From: Mesorhizobium sp. NZP2077
Lineage (GTDB): Bacteria; Pseudomonadota; Alphaproteobacteria; Rhizobiales; Rhizobiaceae
Length of the DNA: 64,000 nt
Assembly (NCBI RefSeq): GCF_013170805.1
Contig: NZ_CP051293.1
Span: forward strand, 4,780,001-4,844,000
Direction of reading: 5' to 3'
Part shown: one piece after another, positions 45,809 through 55,410 of the stretch
Layout: each line of letters starts with the position of its first letter
Position numbering within the stretch: position 1 is the first letter of the stretch
Translations under genes and position numbers: made by a program
Notes under the pieces: model-generated
Databases searched by the model: none
What the model was told of the DNA's origin: nothing
Seen by the model: the letters and a program-made list of their open reading frames with translations, nothing else

Positions 45809-45828
45809 CCGGTGCTTTTCGGCACCGG
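45809..45828 (-). terminator. Rho-independent terminator of the LdtR-type regulator
   Basis: On the minus strand a CCGGTGC/GCACCGG stem with a short loop is followed by TCTTTTCTTTT. It lies about 65 bp after the regulator's stop, so ldtP needs its own promoter. Confidence 0.85.
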
Positions 45829-45893
45829 CCCTGACTGAAGGTCGCTATGTCGGCCGCGCTTCTATGGCGTGGGCCAGATCCAATAGGGATGGC

Positions 45894-46409
45894 TTACATC
45901 CGGTAGGCGATGGTGTCGTTCCAGAAGCGGTCGAGCCGCTGCAAGGCGCGGTTCATCTGCTTGAACTCGTCGGTGTTGATGCCGCCGACCTGCTCGATCG
46001 AGCCGACATGGCGCTCGTAGAGACCGGCGACGACATCAGCCACCTCGTTGCCCTTCGGCGTCAGCGAGACGCGGACCGAACGGCGGTCGATACGCGAGCG
46101 CTGGTGGTTGATGAAGCCGAGATCGACCAGCTTCTTCAGATTGTAGGAGACGTTCGAGCCGAGATAATAGCCACGCGAGCGAAGCTCGCCGGCGGTCAGC
46201 TCGGAATTGCCGATGTTGAACAGCAGCAGCGCCTGGATGGCGTTGATGTCGGAACGGCCGTTGCGGTCGAATTCGTCCTTGATGACGTCAAGCAGGCGGC
46301 GGTGCAGCCGCTCGACGAGCTGCAGCGATTCCATGTACAGGGAACGGATAGCCTCGCGGCGATCGTCGGATACGTTGGCGGTCTTCGCCGCCGGACGCGA
46401 ATTGATCAT
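45894..46409 (-). CDS. ldtR: MarR family transcriptional regulator, LdtR-like
   Basis: A 171-residue winged-helix protein. The MarR domain (about 45-140) has the recognition region ELTAGELRSRGYYLGSNVSYNLKKLVDLGFINHQRSRIDRRSVRVSLTPKG. In Liberibacter and Sinorhizobium, LdtR of this type controls the nearby L,D-transpeptidase gene and osmotic tolerance, and the gene pair here is the same. The call rests on that neighbourhood and on the sequence style. Upstream, a palindrome CTTACCGGTAAG at 46517-46528 could be an autoregulatory site. Confidence 0.82.
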   Translation of the reverse strand: MINSRPAAKTANVSDDRREAIRSLYMESLQLVERLHRRLLDVIKDEFDRNGRSDINAIQALLLFNIGNSELTAGELRSRGYYLGSNVSYNLKKLVDLGFINHQRSRIDRRSVRVSLTPKGNEVADVVAGLYERHVGSIEQVGGINTDEFKQMNRALQRLDRFWNDTIAYRM

Positions 46410-46647
46410 TGTCTTTGCCTCTCGTTTGTCGCCCTGGTGATTTTTTGTTTTTCACCTTGATCGCGACACTATCGAATACTCATAAAATTCGACTTAAACG
46501 CTAGGGCTAACAAGAGCTTACCGGTAAGAGGTTTCGAAAGAGGCTTAACGAACGGTCACCCGAGCAAGGATAATTAACCTAAAGGCTTAGGCACTTATCG
46601 CAGGGTTCAATCCGGGCGTTTGCCAAGTCGCCAATGCCCTCAACGGC

Positions 46648-47070
46648 TTAGTGCCGGACAGGGCGTTTCTGGAGCCAGATGACGACGCGAAAGACGATGT
46701 AGAGCAGCGCCACCGCCGCATGCGAGACGACAATCAGCAACCGATGGCCGAAAAGTTCGGGAAAGCCGGCATACATCACGGTCTCGGTGACCGCGCAGAT
46801 GAACCAGATCACCGGGCCCCACGAGGCCAGCATCCACAGCCCGGCCGCGGCGAAAGGGAAAAACACGGCGAGCATCACCGCCGCCACCTGCCAGTGTACG
46901 GGCATCAGGTCGAAGCGCCAGAGCGAGCCCGGATAGAAGCCGATCAGCTTGATCCAGTAGAGGATGCCGAACAGCAGGCAGTAGCCCGCGATGACACGCT
47001 GGAACCAGGCGAAGATCACCTCGACCGTCGAGGGTTGAAGCACGACGCGTCTCGACGTCACCTCGCTCAT
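46648..47070 (-). CDS. DUF6163-like membrane protein
   Basis: A 140-residue protein with four hydrophobic segments (about 17-40, 60-80, 88-108, 112-135). It includes WFQRVIAGYCLLFGILYWIKLIGFYPG and a W-rich core (MLASWGPVIWFI). I associate it with the small DUF6163 family of Rhizobiales, function unknown. Its ATG overlaps the stop of the enoyl-CoA hydratase gene (ATGA), so the two are translated together. Confidence 0.7.
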   Translation of the reverse strand: MSEVTSRRVVLQPSTVEVIFAWFQRVIAGYCLLFGILYWIKLIGFYPGSLWRFDLMPVHWQVAAVMLAVFFPFAAAGLWMLASWGPVIWFICAVTETVMYAGFPELFGHRLLIVVSHAAVALLYIVFRVVIWLQKRPVRH

Positions 47071-48110
47071 GCCGGAAGTTCCCGTTCGCCGAGCGGGGCG
47101 AAGTAGGCCGCGACATCCGCCTCGCCGACCGCATCGAGCGTTGCCGGCCGCCATTGCGGCTTCGATCCCTTGTCGATGATGGCGGCACGGATGCCTTCGT
47201 AGAAATCGTGGCCGGCAAGCATGCGGTTGAGGATGCGGAATTCCATCTTCATGCAGTCGTCCATCGACAAGGTCTGCCCGGCGCTGATCTGCCGCCAGGC
47301 GACGCGAAGGCTGGTTGGCGAGCGCATGCGCATCGTCGCCAGCGTCTTTGCCGCGAATTCGTCGGTGCCCGATGCACGGTCCAGGCTGTCCACAACATCC
47401 TGCAGCGATGGCTGGGCAAAATGGCGCGATATCGCTTCCAGCGTCGGCCTGTCGGTCTCCCGCTTTGCCCGGACGAAGAAACCGGGCAGCACCGATTCCG
47501 GATCGCCGGTCAGCGCCAGTCGATCAAGAAAGCTTGCCTGGTCTTCGGCCTTGATGGCGTGGGTGGCCAGCCCCGACCACAGCGCGTCGCCATAGCGGAT
47601 GCGGTTGCCGGTCAAGGCCAGATACATGCCGAAAGAGCCGCCAAGGTCCGACAGCAGATGGCTGGCGCCGACATCCGGGAAAAAGCCTATGCCGACCTCC
47701 GGCATGGCGAACTGGGCATTCTCGGTCATCACCCGGTGCGAGCCGTGAAAGGAAATGCCGACGCCGCCACCCATGACGATGCCGTCGATGAGCGCCACAT
47801 AGGGCTTCTTGAAGCTGTTGATGCGGGCGTTCAGCCGGTACTCGTCGGCAAAGAACTCGACCGGCGGCTTTCCGGCCCGGCCGGCCTCATAGATGTGCAG
47901 GATGTCGCCTCCGGCCGAAAATGCCCTGCCCTCGGCCTTGACGAGGACGACATCCACACCGTCGTCGCGCTCCCAAGCACGCAGGGCCTTGTCCAGCGCC
48001 TTGACCATGCGATGGGTGACGGCATTGAGCGCCTGCGGCCGCGTCAGTGTGATGACGCCGGCCCGGCCCAGCCGCTCGAAGCGGATCTCGTCGCCGCCGC
48101 CAAAATCCAT
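47067..48110 (-). CDS. Enoyl-CoA hydratase/isomerase family protein, likely 3-hydroxyisobutyryl-CoA hydrolase
   Basis: A 347-residue crotonase-fold enzyme. The length and the pattern TLTRPQALNAVTHRMVKALDKAL, EGRAFSAGGDI (oxyanion hole) and DGIVMGGGVGISFHGSHRVMTENAQFAMPEVGIGFFPDVGASHLL (catalytic E and D) match 3-hydroxyisobutyryl-CoA hydrolases of valine catabolism, which are longer than plain hydratases. ATG at 48110. It is coupled to the DUF6163-like gene. Confidence 0.85.
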   Translation of the reverse strand: MDFGGGDEIRFERLGRAGVITLTRPQALNAVTHRMVKALDKALRAWERDDGVDVVLVKAEGRAFSAGGDILHIYEAGRAGKPPVEFFADEYRLNARINSFKKPYVALIDGIVMGGGVGISFHGSHRVMTENAQFAMPEVGIGFFPDVGASHLLSDLGGSFGMYLALTGNRIRYGDALWSGLATHAIKAEDQASFLDRLALTGDPESVLPGFFVRAKRETDRPTLEAISRHFAQPSLQDVVDSLDRASGTDEFAAKTLATMRMRSPTSLRVAWRQISAGQTLSMDDCMKMEFRILNRMLAGHDFYEGIRAAIIDKGSKPQWRPATLDAVGEADVAAYFAPLGERELPA

Positions 48111-48294
48111 CGCCAGAGAATCCCTCCCCCGCGCCTGCGGGACTGAAGTGCTAAAGGCGGCGCATGGGTGCGTCAATGGCAGCAGTCTGTTCCCGCGACC
48201 TTGGCGGACGGCCGTGGCCGGTGCTACAAGATCGCCGCCGTTGCAGGCGAAGCGTCGATATTGCGCGCGCAGACGGCTTCGGGGACCGCTGGCC

Positions 48295-49131
48295 ATGTCC
48301 GGATCTGTTCGTGCCGCGCTTTTGACGGTCGGGCTTGTGATTGCCACCTTTTTTGGGCCGCACGCTGCATTCGCCGTCACGCTCGACGAGCTCTACCAGT
48401 CGCAGACCATCGTCACCGGTCAGGGCGAGGTGAACCGCCAGATAGGCTTCAGGGACTGCCTGGACCGGGTTCTGGTCAGGGTTTCAGGCGATCGGCGGCT
48501 GCTTGAGAGACCCGAAATGGCTGAACTGCGCGACAAGGCCGGCAGCTTCGTCGATTCGTTCCGCTATCACGATCGGATGGAGGGCATTCCGATCCATGAC
48601 GAGCAAGGCACGCACGACCGGCCGCATGACCTGACCTGTCTCTACAAGCCTGCCACGGTCAACAAGCTGCTGGCTTCGCTCGGCAGCAAGCCCTGGCTTG
48701 GCGCTCGACCGACGCTGTCGATACTCCTGGCGGTGGAACGCGCGGGGCGCGGATTCGTACTCGCGAGCGATGGGGACGAAAGCCCCTATATGCGAGACTC
48801 GTTGGAGGCGGCTGCCCGGCCTATGGCGATGTCGATCGTCATTCCAGACAAGGCTACGCTCACCAAGGGTGGCTTCATTTTCGAGGAGGTAAGGGCCATG
48901 GCCACCTCGCCTGAACTGCTGGGCGGCGATGCAAGAACCCTTGGCGGCCGACCACTCCTTTTCGGCAACATCCAGTGGCGCGACAAGGACTTGGGCTGGA
49001 CAGTAGACTGGTGGCTTGCGATTGATGGCAAAACCTATGACTGGCAAATACGCGGTGTCAGCTTCGACGAGGCGTTCCGCGTGGCAATCAAGGGCGCGGC
49101 ACAGATTCTTTCTGGCAATGGCCAGCCCTGA
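48295..49131 (+). CDS. DUF2066 secreted protein
   Basis: A 278-residue protein with a signal peptide (about 1-27, cleaved after AAFA). The mature N-terminus VTLDELYQSQTIVTGQGEVNRQIGFRDCLDRVLVRVSGDRRLL (about 28-70) is the DUF2066 start. Function unknown. In the window it lies 102 bp before hemB on the same strand. ATG at 48295 chosen because it gives the signal peptide. Confidence 0.8.
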   Translation: MSGSVRAALLTVGLVIATFFGPHAAFAVTLDELYQSQTIVTGQGEVNRQIGFRDCLDRVLVRVSGDRRLLERPEMAELRDKAGSFVDSFRYHDRMEGIPIHDEQGTHDRPHDLTCLYKPATVNKLLASLGSKPWLGARPTLSILLAVERAGRGFVLASDGDESPYMRDSLEAAARPMAMSIVIPDKATLTKGGFIFEEVRAMATSPELLGGDARTLGGRPLLFGNIQWRDKDLGWTVDWWLAIDGKTYDWQIRGVSFDEAFRVAIKGAAQILSGNGQP

Positions 49132-49233
49132 TAAGGCGGCGGCTTCGGCCTGGCACAATCGTGTCGCATTGGTCAGTGGCAAGGGCTCGTGGTAAAAGCC
49201 GCCGAACGAGAGTTTTGGCCGAGAGTTTTGGCA

Positions 49234-50265
<1,032 letters not shown>

Positions 50266-50315
50266 CAGCGCGCCCCTTACACAGCGAGGCCCCGCTCGGC
50301 GACGCCCGGCTGGCC

Positions 50316-51029
50316 TTAAAATTCCACGTCCAGTTCGATGATGTCCTCGGGCTCGGCCAATGCGTCTTGCGTCCATTCCTGCATCAGCGGCCAGGCGAAG
50401 ATGGTATCGCAATAGGCGGCGAGCGGCGCTTCGAGTTCGACCGCATAGGTGCGGAAACGGGTACAGACAGGCGCGTACATCGCGTCGGCCACGGTCGGCG
50501 ACGCGCCGAACAGCCAGGGACCGCCGTAAGCCTCGAGGCATTCGGACCAGATCGTCTTGATCCGCTCCACATCCGGGCGCGCGCCGGAAAAGATCTTGAA
50601 GCTCTTGTGCCTTGCCTTCAGGCTCATCGGCAGCGCCGAGCGCAAATTGTGAAAACCCGAATGCATCTCGCCGGACACGGCGCGGCAATGGGCGCGAGCG
50701 ACGCGGTCGGCCGGCAGGAGCCCTACTCCCGGCATGGTCTCGGCCAGGTATTCGGCGATTGCCAGCGTGTCCCACACCGTCACCCCGTCATGGGTCAGAC
50801 GCGGCACCAGAACCGATGGCGACAGCAAAAGCAATTCCTGCCGTTGCCCGGCATCATCGATATCGACGCGCTTTTCCTCGAACTCCAGCCCGGCCATGCG
50901 GCAGAGCAGCCAGCCGCGCAGCGACCAGGACGAATAGTTCTTCGACGAGATCGTCAACATGGCCTTGGCCGCGGGCCTTTTAGGCGCAGGCACCTTAGTC
51001 CCGGACACCTTGGTTGCTGGCTTACTCAT
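50316..51029 (-). CDS. Glutathione S-transferase family protein
   Basis: A 237-residue protein with a basic N-terminal extension (about 1-25, Lys/Pro/Ala-rich) ahead of the GST fold. The thioredoxin-like part begins LTISSKNYSSWSLRGWLLCRMAGLEFEEKRVD (about 25-56), with the S-x-W-x-x-R active-site Ser and GV-x-VWDTLAIAEYL. The helical domain follows. ATG at 51029. It is divergent from the PHB depolymerase gene. Substrate unknown. Confidence 0.85.
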   Translation of the reverse strand: MSKPATKVSGTKVPAPKRPAAKAMLTISSKNYSSWSLRGWLLCRMAGLEFEEKRVDIDDAGQRQELLLLSPSVLVPRLTHDGVTVWDTLAIAEYLAETMPGVGLLPADRVARAHCRAVSGEMHSGFHNLRSALPMSLKARHKSFKIFSGARPDVERIKTIWSECLEAYGGPWLFGASPTVADAMYAPVCTRFRTYAVELEAPLAAYCDTIFAWPLMQEWTQDALAEPEDIIELDVEF

Positions 51030-51089
51030 GTCATCTTCGTCATGCCATCGACCCTCCGAGCCCTTTTGCCGGCAACAATCCTCTCGCAA

Positions 51090-51122
51090 TGCACAAAATT
51101 TTGCACTAGATTTTTTTGCACT
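51090..51122. promoter_or_regulatory. TTTTGCACT direct repeats upstream of the PHB depolymerase gene
   Basis: Two copies of TTTTGCACT (51099-51107 and 51114-51122), 15 bp apart, with a further TGCAC at 51090-51094. TGC-rich sites are bound by PhaR-type regulators in alphaproteobacteria, so this is a candidate for such control. Inference only. Confidence 0.4.
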
Positions 51123-51154
51123 GCCACATGACCGCTGGGAATGGGACGTATTCG

Positions 51155-52363
51155 ATGCTGTACCAGGCCTACCAGCTACAGGACGACCTCATCGCCCCGT
51201 CGCGGTTTTTTGCCGATCTGATGCGCTCGGCGATGAGCAGCATGGTTTCATGCGACAGCGTGAAACAGCGCCTGGCCGCCGGGCTGGAGATGATCGCCCG
51301 TCTCAAGCTCACCCATGCGCGGCCGGATTTCGACATCAAATCCGTCAGGATCGGCAATCGCGATGTGCCCGTCAGCGTCGAAACGGCGCTGGACCTGCCA
51401 TTCGGCAAGCTTTTGCGCTTCGCCAAGGATATGGATACGCGCCAGCCGCGGGTGATGGTGATCGCCCCCTTGTCGGGCCATTTCTCTACCCTGCTGCGCG
51501 GCACGGTGACGACACTTCTGGCCGACCAGGAAGTCTATATCACAGACTGGGCCAATGCCCGCGACGTGCCGCTTGTCGCCGGTCGTTTCGGCGTGGACGA
51601 CTATGTCGACTACATCATCCGCTTTCTGGAGGCGATCGGCCCGGGCGCGCACATCCTGGCGGTTTGCCAGCCCTGCGTCCAGGCGCTTGCCGCCGTCGCC
51701 ATCATGTCCGAGGACGGGCATCCGGCGACGCCACGCTCGATGACGCTCATGGCGGGTCCGATCGATCCGCGCGAAAGTCCTACCAAGGTCAACGAATTCG
51801 CCGTCAGCAAGTCGCTGTCCTGGTTCCAGAATTCAGTCATCTCGCGTGTGCCCTGGCGCCACGCCGGCGGCGGACGCCGGGTCTATCCGGGCTTTCTCCA
51901 GCTTGTCGCGTTCATGGGTATGAACATCGACCGGCACACGAAAGCACACCGCAAACTGCACGACCATCTGGCCGCCGGCGAGACCGTCGAGGCCGAAAAG
52001 ATCAAAACCTTCTACGACGAGTATCTGGCGGTGCTCGACCTCACCGAGGAATTCTATATCGAAACCATAGATCGGGTGTTCCAGAAGGTAGAGATCGCCA
52101 CCGGGACGTATACTTTCCGTGGCAGCCTGGTCGACCCGGGCGCGATCCGCAACACTGCGCTGCTCACCGTCGAAGGCGGGCGCGACGATATCTGCGCGTT
52201 GGGACAGACGTCGGCCGCGCATGAATTGTGCCGGTCACTGCGTCCGCATCTCAAACGCCATCACCTGCAGGCCAATGTAGGCCATTATGGCGTCTTCAAC
52301 GGCAAACGCTGGGAGCGCGAAATCTATCCGGTCGTGCGCAATCTCATCCTGTCGATGGAATAG
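51155..52363 (+). CDS. phaZ: Intracellular polyhydroxybutyrate depolymerase
   Basis: A 402-residue enzyme that mobilizes PHB granules. Instead of a serine lipase box it has Cys171 in AVCQPC, the nucleophile of the intracellular PhaZ class. His (in ANVGHYGVF near the end) and Asp (GGRDDICAL region) complete the triad. The N-terminus MLYQAYQLQDDL is typical of the family. PHB storage fits a rhizobium. ATG at 51155. The divergent GST gene may share the control region. Confidence 0.9.
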   Translation: MLYQAYQLQDDLIAPSRFFADLMRSAMSSMVSCDSVKQRLAAGLEMIARLKLTHARPDFDIKSVRIGNRDVPVSVETALDLPFGKLLRFAKDMDTRQPRVMVIAPLSGHFSTLLRGTVTTLLADQEVYITDWANARDVPLVAGRFGVDDYVDYIIRFLEAIGPGAHILAVCQPCVQALAAVAIMSEDGHPATPRSMTLMAGPIDPRESPTKVNEFAVSKSLSWFQNSVISRVPWRHAGGGRRVYPGFLQLVAFMGMNIDRHTKAHRKLHDHLAAGETVEAEKIKTFYDEYLAVLDLTEEFYIETIDRVFQKVEIATGTYTFRGSLVDPGAIRNTALLTVEGGRDDICALGQTSAAHELCRSLRPHLKRHHLQANVGHYGVFNGKRWEREIYPVVRNLILSME

Positions 52364-52462
52364 CGTTTCGCCCCTTGGCGCGTGGCCCTTGCGACCGAGA
52401 GTGTGCCACACACCGCAAATCCCACCAATTTTTTGCGCTGACAAGATCAGCGTGACCCGGCT

Positions 52463-52606
52463 ATGATGGCGGCACGGCCGGAGGCGGCCGGCAGCCCGCA
52501 CCTCGCCAAGAGGTTTGGCGAACGCCTCCAGAGGATGCTTCCTGACCCGTTTCACCCTCGGGCGAAGGCGTCGGCAATGCGGGCACTGACGAAGACTTCG
52601 CCGTGA
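52463..52606 (+). other. Structured leader with a 47-codon upstream ORF
   Basis: An ATG-ATG-started frame of 47 codons ends at TGA 52604-52606, 15 bp before the glyoxalase-like gene. It overlaps two hairpins: CGGCC-GGAGGC-GGCCG (52475-52490) and the perfect 7-bp TCGCCAA-GAGGT-TTGGCGA (52503-52521). Both loops carry purine-rich GGAGG/GAGG, which could bind the ribosome's 3' end or an RNA-binding protein. There is no strong ribosome site before the ORF, so it may be a leader peptide or simply structured RNA. Confidence 0.35.
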
Positions 52607-52621
52607 CCCGAGGAAACGGAC

Positions 52622-53164
52622 ATGCTTGCCTATCGTGATGCCAAGACCATGGCGAAAGCCATGCGGGAGGCGCTTGCCGCCCGCGACCTGACGATCAGCC
52701 ACAGCGAGGCGCTGGAGATCGTCGCGCGCCAGTTCGGACTGGCGACCTGGAATATTCTTTCGGCGAAAATCGAAGCGCAGCCCGCCAGGCAGGAGACAAT
52801 CGTCTTCGAACGGACGGCACCGATCGTGCGCATCTTCGATGTTGCCAAGGCGCACGAACTCTATCTCGGCTACCTCGGCTTCGCCGTGGACTGGGAGCAC
52901 CGCTACGGCGACAACTTCCCGCTTTATACGCAGGTCTCACGCGGCAACCTTGTTCTGCATTTGTCCGAACATGCCGGCGACGCGACACCGGGCGGCAACA
53001 TGGTTGTGTACATGAAAGGCATCCGCGACTTTCACAAAGAGCTTGCTGCCGAGGACTACCGCTACATGAAGCCTGGTCTGGAACAGGAGGATGGGCGGCT
53101 GACGGTCGAGGTCATCGACCCGTTCAGCAACCACATCCGCTTCATGGAACTCACCGGCGAGTAG
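52622..53164 (+). CDS. Glyoxalase superfamily protein with Glyoxalase_8-like N-terminal segment
   Basis: A 180-residue protein. The first 50 residues, with AKTMAKAMREALAARDLTISHSEALEIVARQFGLATWNIL, match the Glyoxalase_8-type helical segment. The rest is a single VOC half: IVRIFDVAKAHELYLGYLGFAVDWEH, LHLSEHAGDATPGG and a metal-site-like EVIDPFSNHIRFMEL. It is likely a binding or resistance protein, not a complete glyoxalase I. ATG at 52622; AGGAAACGG precedes. Confidence 0.8.
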   Translation: MLAYRDAKTMAKAMREALAARDLTISHSEALEIVARQFGLATWNILSAKIEAQPARQETIVFERTAPIVRIFDVAKAHELYLGYLGFAVDWEHRYGDNFPLYTQVSRGNLVLHLSEHAGDATPGGNMVVYMKGIRDFHKELAAEDYRYMKPGLEQEDGRLTVEVIDPFSNHIRFMELTGE

Positions 53165-53290
53165 CCTGATATTGCGTCTGCTTCGGCGACCACCAGTGGC
53201 TACCCCAGCGCATCGCTACGAAACATTCCGAACGTCACTTGGCGACGTTGTCAGGACGTGTCTGCATCGTGAGGAACACCGCTTGCGGAT

Positions 53291-53323
53291 TGCAATCGGT
53301 TTGCTACAAGAAAGCCGATTGCA
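53291..53323. promoter_or_regulatory. 9-bp inverted repeat before the DHFR-like gene
   Basis: TGCAATCGG (53291-53299) and CCGATTGCA (53315-53323), 15 bp apart, 25 bp upstream of the start codon. It may be an operator or a leader hairpin; the sequence alone does not decide. Confidence 0.45.
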
Positions 53324-53348
53324 GACATAATTGGTTAGGAGGCCTTCC

Positions 53349-53996
53349 ATGTCCAAACTTCGTGTCAACGCTTTCACCCTATCGCTCGACGGTTATGGCG
53401 CCGGCCCCAATCAGGATCTGCAAAATCCGCTCGGCGTTGGTGGGCAATCCTTGCACAAGTGGTTTGTCGACACCCGCACCTTCCGTGAGATGGTGCTCGG
53501 ACAAGATGGCGGTACTACCGACATCAACGAGGCGTTCGCGGCGCGCAGCTTCGAGAATGTCGGCGCCTGGATCCTTGGCCGTAACATGTTCGGGCCGATC
53601 CGCGGCGAATGGCCTGACGACAGCTGGAAAGGCTGGTGGGGCAACAACCCGCCTTACCATGTGCCGGTTTTCGTGCTGACCCACCACGAGCGGGCACCCA
53701 TCACGATGGAAGGCGGCACGACCTTTTATTTCGTGACCGACGGCATCCATTCGGCGCTCGAGCAGGCGAAGGCGGCGGCTGGTGGCAAGGATGTGCGGGT
53801 TGGCGGCGGCGTCGCTACGATCCGCCAGTATTTGCAGGAAAAGCTCATCGACGAGATGCATCTGGCGATCTCGCCGGTGCTGCTTGGCAAGGGCGAGAAC
53901 CTTTTCGCCGGGATTGATATGCTGAAGCTTGGCTATCAATGCAGCGAGCAGGTGGCGACGGCGCTCGCCACGCATGTGGTGATCAAGCGGACGTAG
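53349..53996 (+). CDS. Dihydrofolate reductase family protein (RibD C-terminal-like domain)
   Basis: A 215-residue enzyme of the DHFR/RibD-C superfamily. The N-terminal strand is VNAFTLSLDGYGAG (about 5-18); ARSFENVGAWILGRNMFGPIRGEW (about 64-87) holds the usual GRKTF/M-like loop; GGKDVRVGGGVATIRQYL (about 146-163) is the conserved nucleotide loop; and EMHLAISPVLLGKGENLF is the family end. These stand-alone proteins are common and their substrate is rarely known. ATG at 53349. Confidence 0.85.
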   Translation: MSKLRVNAFTLSLDGYGAGPNQDLQNPLGVGGQSLHKWFVDTRTFREMVLGQDGGTTDINEAFAARSFENVGAWILGRNMFGPIRGEWPDDSWKGWWGNNPPYHVPVFVLTHHERAPITMEGGTTFYFVTDGIHSALEQAKAAAGGKDVRVGGGVATIRQYLQEKLIDEMHLAISPVLLGKGENLFAGIDMLKLGYQCSEQVATALATHVVIKRT

Positions 53997-54000
53997 CCAC

Positions 54001-54199
54001 TTTCTCCCCGTATACGGGGAGAAATGCCCGGCAGGGCAATGAGGGGCGGCGCTGACGTTTGGAAGATTTGCGCTGCCGACGGCACCACCAATAGCAAATT
54101 GCAAGGCCCGCGGATCGCTTCCGCCGCGTTCAATTGTCAAGGTCGGCGCTGCCCCTCATCCACCCTTCGGGCACCTTCTCCCCGTGAACGGGGAGAAGG
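54001..54199. repeat. Pair of inverted rhizobial palindromic repeats
   Basis: The first copy (54001-54052) opens with a perfect palindrome, TTTCTCCCCGTATACGGGGAGAAA, followed by TGCCCGGCAGGGCA and ATGAGGGGCGGCGC. The second copy (54146-54199) is the same element in the opposite direction and ends with CTTCTCCCCGTGAACGGGGAGAAG. Between them are 93 bp without a gene. The pair sits between two convergent genes and could end both transcripts. Confidence 0.85.
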
Positions 54200-54208
54200 A
54201 AAAGGTGC

Positions 54209-55129
54209 TCAATACTTCTCCGGCACGTAAAGCTCGCGCGGCAGCGTCTGGCGCTCGTATTCGGGATTGAAAACACGCTCCGGCAGTGTGATCTCCTCGT
54301 GCGGCACCTCTTCATACGGCATCTGCTTGAGCAGATGGTCGATGCAGTTCAGCCGCGCCCGCTTCTTGTCGTTGCCCTCGACGATGAACCACGGCGCCTC
54401 GGGAATGTTGGTGCGGGCGAAGGTTTCTTCCTTGGCCTTGGTGTATTGCTCCCAGCGCACGCGCGACTGCAGGTCCATGGGCGACAGCTTCCATTGCTTC
54501 ATCGGGTCATGGATGCGCATCAGGAAGCGCATCTGCTGTTCCTCATCGGTGATCGAGAACCAGTATTTCACGACAGTGATGCCCGAGCGCACCAGCATGC
54601 GCTCGAACTCCGGCACGTCGTGGAAAAATTCCTCGACCTGGTCGTGCGAAGCAAAGCCCATCACCCGCTCGACGCCGGAGCGATTGTACCAGGAGCGGTC
54701 GAACAGCACGATCTCGCCGCCAGCCGGCAAATGCGGGACATAGCGCTGGAAATACCATTGCGACTTCTCGCGTTCGGTCGGCGCCGGAAGTGCCACGACG
54801 CGAGCGATGCGCGGGTTAAGGCGCTGGGTGATGCGCTTGATGACGCCGCCCTTGCCGGCGGAATCGCGGCCCTCGAAAATCACCACCAGCTTCTTTTTGT
54901 GGTAGGCGACCCAGGACTGCAGCTTGATCAATTCGGACTGCAGGCTGATCAGGTCGCGAAAATACTGCATGCGGTCGATCGAAGGCGGATGCGAGTTTTT
55001 GTAGATCTTGGCGATCTCCATCGACAGCGCCGGCTCCGACAATTCGAGTTCATAATCTTCATCGAGAGTGTCGGCGAGCTCGGCTTCGAGCCAGTCTTTT
55101 GCGGGAGAATTCTGTCTTAGCTCGGTCAT
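54209..55129 (-). CDS. ppk2: Polyphosphate kinase 2
   Basis: A 306-residue PPK2-family enzyme that moves phosphate between polyphosphate and nucleotides. Walker A is FEGRDSAGKGG (about 90-100); the lid region has ALPAPTEREKSQWYFQRYV (about 117-135); Walker B is IVLFDRSWYNRSGVERVMGF (about 144-163). Size fits class I PPK2 (nucleoside diphosphate kinase direction). ATG at 55129. The product and direction cannot be set from sequence. Confidence 0.93.
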   Translation of the reverse strand: MTELRQNSPAKDWLEAELADTLDEDYELELSEPALSMEIAKIYKNSHPPSIDRMQYFRDLISLQSELIKLQSWVAYHKKKLVVIFEGRDSAGKGGVIKRITQRLNPRIARVVALPAPTEREKSQWYFQRYVPHLPAGGEIVLFDRSWYNRSGVERVMGFASHDQVEEFFHDVPEFERMLVRSGITVVKYWFSITDEEQQMRFLMRIHDPMKQWKLSPMDLQSRVRWEQYTKAKEETFARTNIPEAPWFIVEGNDKKRARLNCIDHLLKQMPYEEVPHEEITLPERVFNPEYERQTLPRELYVPEKY

Positions 55130-55410
55130 ATCGGTCGCTCCGCTTGCAAGCCTGTCGGTTCATGTCCGGCACCCCAAACTGCTGGCCCGAGGCCTGGAAT
55201 GGAATACACCTTAGCCGATTCAATATAGGCCGGCGGTGACGGTTTTATTGCAGCCCAAGCGCGATTGCCGTCACTGCCAATCCCGCTAGGTACGACCGAT
55301 CCGCCGTCTTGGCATGGCGACAAGCGGGCCGAATTGTCCTACAAATGCCTGGTCGCATTCCGGGCTGCCCTTTCGCGGCGCCCCAATTCAACACAATCGC
55401 GAGGACTGAC

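Noticed and set aside
55130..55410. Possible small genes between ppk2 and the aldo/keto reductase
   Set aside because: Frames are short, lack ribosome sites and show no pattern; treated as intergenic.
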